Source of the DNA: Lentisphaeria bacterium
Lineage (GTDB): Bacteria; Verrucomicrobiota; Lentisphaeria; Victivallales; Victivallaceae
Assembly: GCA_017454215.1 (NCBI GenBank)
Contig: JAFTDL010000355.1
Span: 1-37,140, forward strand
Direction of reading: 5' to 3'
DNA length: 37,140 nucleotides
The translations under genes were made by a program, and so were the position numbers. The first letter of the stretch is position 1; each line of letters opens with the position of its first letter. Below are positions 34,968 to 37,140 of this stretch, one piece after another. A model generated the notes under the pieces. It was not told where the DNA came from and did not search any database. It saw nothing but the letters and a program-made list of their open reading frames with translations.

Positions 34968-37140
34968 CTACTCCATCCCGGCGATCTTTTTCGCCGCCCG
35001 CACGGTGGCCATGGCGTCCGAAGCGTAGATGGCGCCGATCTCGGCGGCGTAACCGGCGTCGACCGCGGCGCCGCCGACGATGACCGGCAGAGAGATCCCG
35101 CGTTCCCTGAGCAGACAAACCACCTCGCGCATGCGGGGCATGGTGGTGGTCATGAGCGCCGAAAGCCCGATGCAGAAGGCCTTTTCGCGCACGGCGGTGT
35201 CGACGATCTTTTCGGCGGGCACGTCCTTGCCCAGATCGATCACCTGAAAACCGTGATTGCCCAGCAGCATGTTCACGATGTTCTTGCCGATGTCGTGAAT
35301 ATCGCCCTGCACCGTGGCGAGGACGAAGACGGGACCGTTCCGAGTCCCGGCGGAGCGCTTCTTCAGTTCAGGCTCCAGCAGCGCCATGGCCGAACGCATG
35401 GCTTCGGCGCTGCGCATCAGCTGGGGCAGAAAATACTCCTTGCGCTCGAAGCGGTTCCCGACCTCGGTCAGGGCCGGGATGAGGATGTCGTTGACCAGCC
35501 CCGCCGCCGCACATCCCGCGTCAAGAGCCGCCTTTACCGCCTGCGGCACGGCCTCGGGCATGCTGTCGATGACGGCGTTTGCCAAAGCCTCTTCGGGCGT
35601 AAAAACTTTCTTCTCTTCCGGCTTTGCCGCGGTCTTCGGCACGTCGGCATGGCGGGAGATATATTTTTTCAACCCGGGATCCAGCGCCCGGAGAGCATCG
35701 GAGCCCTCGATGGTCTCGACGATGCCGGGCGCGCCGGGATTGGCGATGGCGCTGGAAAGCCCGCGGCCGCAGGCAAGTCCGAGGAACGTCCGGTTCAGCA
35801 CGGCCCGGTCGGGCAGGCCGAAACTCACATTCGAAAGCCCGCAGGTCGTTCCGATGCCCAGAGTCCGGGAGCAGTATTCCACGAAATCCAGCGCCTCGAG
35901 GGCGGCCTGCGCATTCGTGCTGATCGTCATGATGAGAGCATCGGCCACGCAGTCGGCGGGGCCGTAACCGTATTTCGCCACCTCGCCCAGCAGACGCTCC
36001 AGAAGCGCGATCCGTTCGGCGCACGTTTCGGGAATGCCCGCGTCGGAGAGCGGCAGCAGGATGGGCATGGCGCCGTACTTCGCCGCCGCGGGAAGTATTT
36101 TTTCAAGCCGTTCCCGTTCGGCGCTGACGGAGTTCAGCAGCGCCCGGCCGGGATAAAACTTGAGAGCCTCCGCCACCGCCTCGGGCAAAGTGGAGTCGAT
36201 CGAAAGCGGCAGCGGAGCGGTCTTCACCACTTCCGCAACGGCCTTGCGCAGGACGGCGCGCTGGTCGATGCCGCCCACGCCCACGTTGACGTCCAGCAGC
36301 GCCGCGCCCGCGGAAGCCTGTTCCGCGGCGAATCGGCGCACAAGATCGAAGGAACCGGCGCGCAGTTCGGCCTGCAGGGCCTTCTTGCCAGTGGGATTGA
36401 TGCGCTCGCCGATGAGAACGAAGGGCGCCCGGGCTCCGATGACCCGGTAACGGCTGGAAGAGGCGACGACCCCGCGCACGGTCTGCCGGACGGCGGGCGG
36501 CGCGTATTTTTTGAGTTCTTCGTTCAGCCGGGCAATGTGTTCGGGAGAAGTCCCGCAGCAGCCGCCGACGATACCCGCGCCCGCCTCGACCAGCCGGGCG
36601 GCGGACCGCCCGAACTCCTCGGGCCCCTGCGGAAAGACCGTTCTGTCGCCGACGAGCCGGGGCATGCCCGCATTGGGTTTGGCGACCAGCGGGATCGCGG
36701 CATAGGGTTTCATGGCGGAGATGACCTCGGCCATTTCCTCCGGTCCCGTGGAGCAGTTGCATCCGAAGGCCGCGGCCCCCAGGCCCTGAAACGTGACCAG
36801 AGCCGACACGGGATCCGTTCCCGTCAGGGTGCGGCCGCCCTTCTCGAAGGTCATGGTGACGATGACGGCGATCCCGGGGGCAGCCTCCTGAACGCCGATG
36901 AAGGCCGCGCGGGCCTCCTGCAGATCCATCATGGTCTCGATGGCGAAACCGTCCACGCCGCCCGCAAGAAGCGCTTCGGCCTGAGCGCGGTAAGCCGCCA
37001 CGGCCTCATCGAAGGAGAACGGACCGTTGGGTTCCACAAGACGCCCGGTGGGAGCCAGATCGCCGAAGATCAGCTTGCCGGGACAGGCCTTTTTGGCAAG
37101 TTCGGCAAGGCTCCTGTTCAGCGGTCTCAGTTCCTTTTCA
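34968..37140 (-). CDS. metH: Cobalamin-dependent methionine synthase, 5' end outside window, no activation domain
   Basis: The frame is open to the window edge, so the GTG at 37037 is internal and ~724 codons are visible. In order: the homocysteine-binding barrel (GDLAPTGRLVEPNGPF, zinc ligands in FGCNCSTGP and GGCCGTSPEHI); the methyltetrahydrofolate (pterin-binding) barrel (FVLIGERINPTGKK, ALLDVNVG, PLSIDST, ALIMTISTN, CGLSNVSFGLP); the cobalamin cap helices (PEEALANAVIDSMPEAV to YFLPQLMRSAEAM); and the B12-binding Rossmann domain with GDIHDIGKNIV, whose His ligates cobalt, plus GLSALMTTTMP. The protein stops straight after the B12 domain (AAKKIAGME), so the SAM-dependent reactivation domain of E. 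coli MetH is absent, as in Thermotoga-type enzymes that use a separate reactivation protein. It is first in a unit with pepF and hydE. It makes methionine in the cytoplasm and needs corrinoid. Confidence 0.95.
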   Translation of the reverse strand, partial: EKELRPLNRSLAELAKKACPGKLIFGDLAPTGRLVEPNGPFSFDEAVAAYRAQAEALLAGGVDGFAIETMMDLQEARAAFIGVQEAAPGIAVIVTMTFEKGGRTLTGTDPVSALVTFQGLGAAAFGCNCSTGPEEMAEVISAMKPYAAIPLVAKPNAGMPRLVGDRTVFPQGPEEFGRSAARLVEAGAGIVGGCCGTSPEHIARLNEELKKYAPPAVRQTVRGVVASSSRYRVIGARAPFVLIGERINPTGKKALQAELRAGSFDLVRRFAAEQASAGAALLDVNVGVGGIDQRAVLRKAVAEVVKTAPLPLSIDSTLPEAVAEALKFYPGRALLNSVSAERERLEKILPAAAKYGAMPILLPLSDAGIPETCAERIALLERLLGEVAKYGYGPADCVADALIMTISTNAQAALEALDFVEYCSRTLGIGTTCGLSNVSFGLPDRAVLNRTFLGLACGRGLSSAIANPGAPGIVETIEGSDALRALDPGLKKYISRHADVPKTAAKPEEKKVFTPEEALANAVIDSMPEAVPQAVKAALDAGCAAAGLVNDILIPALTEVGNRFERKEYFLPQLMRSAEAMRSAMALLEPELKKRSAGTRNGPVFVLATVQGDIHDIGKNIVNMLLGNHGFQVIDLGKDVPAEKIVDTAVREKAFCIGLSALMTTTMPRMREVVCLLRERGISLPVIVGGAAVDAGYAAEIGAIYASDAMATVRAAKKIAGME

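Noticed and set aside
1..37140. tRNA, rRNA, transposase, integrase or toxin-antitoxin genes
   Set aside because: I looked for them by eye and by protein motif and found none that I can support; short RNA genes could still be missed without a covariance search.

Overview
This window looks like a chromosomal segment of a Lentisphaerota (Victivallis-like) bacterium, or a close PVC-group relative. The evidence is indirect: a GC-rich genome, a prepilin-type protein with the [19 protein letters not shown] leader and an H-X9-DG tail, many secreted or cytoplasmic carbohydrate-active proteins, Gfo/Idh/MocA dehydrogenases, and [FeFe]-hydrogenase maturation genes that suit an anaerobic gut lifestyle. 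I saw no rRNA, tRNA, CRISPR array, transposase or phage gene.

Layout. (1) 1-6.3 kb, transport: the 3' end of a CobN-type chelatase with its own terminator; a Na+/solute symporter behind a promoter that overlaps a perfect inverted repeat; an MFS transporter; and a two-gene unit of a PTS EIIA-CBS protein and an SLC13/NhaD-like transporter with a C-terminal OB-fold-like tail. (2) 6.4-19.05 kb, glycan use: a GntR/LacI-type regulator (TTG start) diverges from a forward series of NagA-like deacetylase, tandem alpha/beta hydrolase, exported tyrosine phosphatase, prepilin-like protein, large LamG protein, SGNH hydrolase and Gfo/Idh/MocA dehydrogenase. The series ends in a deletion scar joining an AraC remnant to a second dehydrogenase remnant. 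(3) 19.06-24.3 kb, reverse strand: a glycosidase-like protein, HydF, an M55 aminopeptidase and an exported metallophosphoesterase. (4) 24.6-29.9 kb, reverse strand: ROK kinase, FtsA, a divergent FtsZ and an OppA-like binding protein in tight succession. (5) 30.0-32.1 kb, forward: ExbB, ExbD and TonB. (6) 32.0-37.1 kb, reverse: MetH (cut by the window end), PepF and HydE.

How the parts fit. The NagA-like enzyme, esterases, dehydrogenase and glycosidase point to uptake and breakdown of decorated amino-sugar glycans. CobN and the cobalamin-dependent MetH point to corrinoid use. HydF and HydE serve hydrogenase maturation.

Most notable oddities: HydE has Tyr in place of the middle Cys of the radical-SAM CX3CX2C motif. 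FtsZ departs from consensus in the T3, T4 and T7 loops and lacks the second T7 aspartate. The prepilin leader contains two overlapping palindromes. A deletion scar fuses two formerly divergent genes. Several promoters share the form TTGNNA-N17-TAYMTT or close to it.
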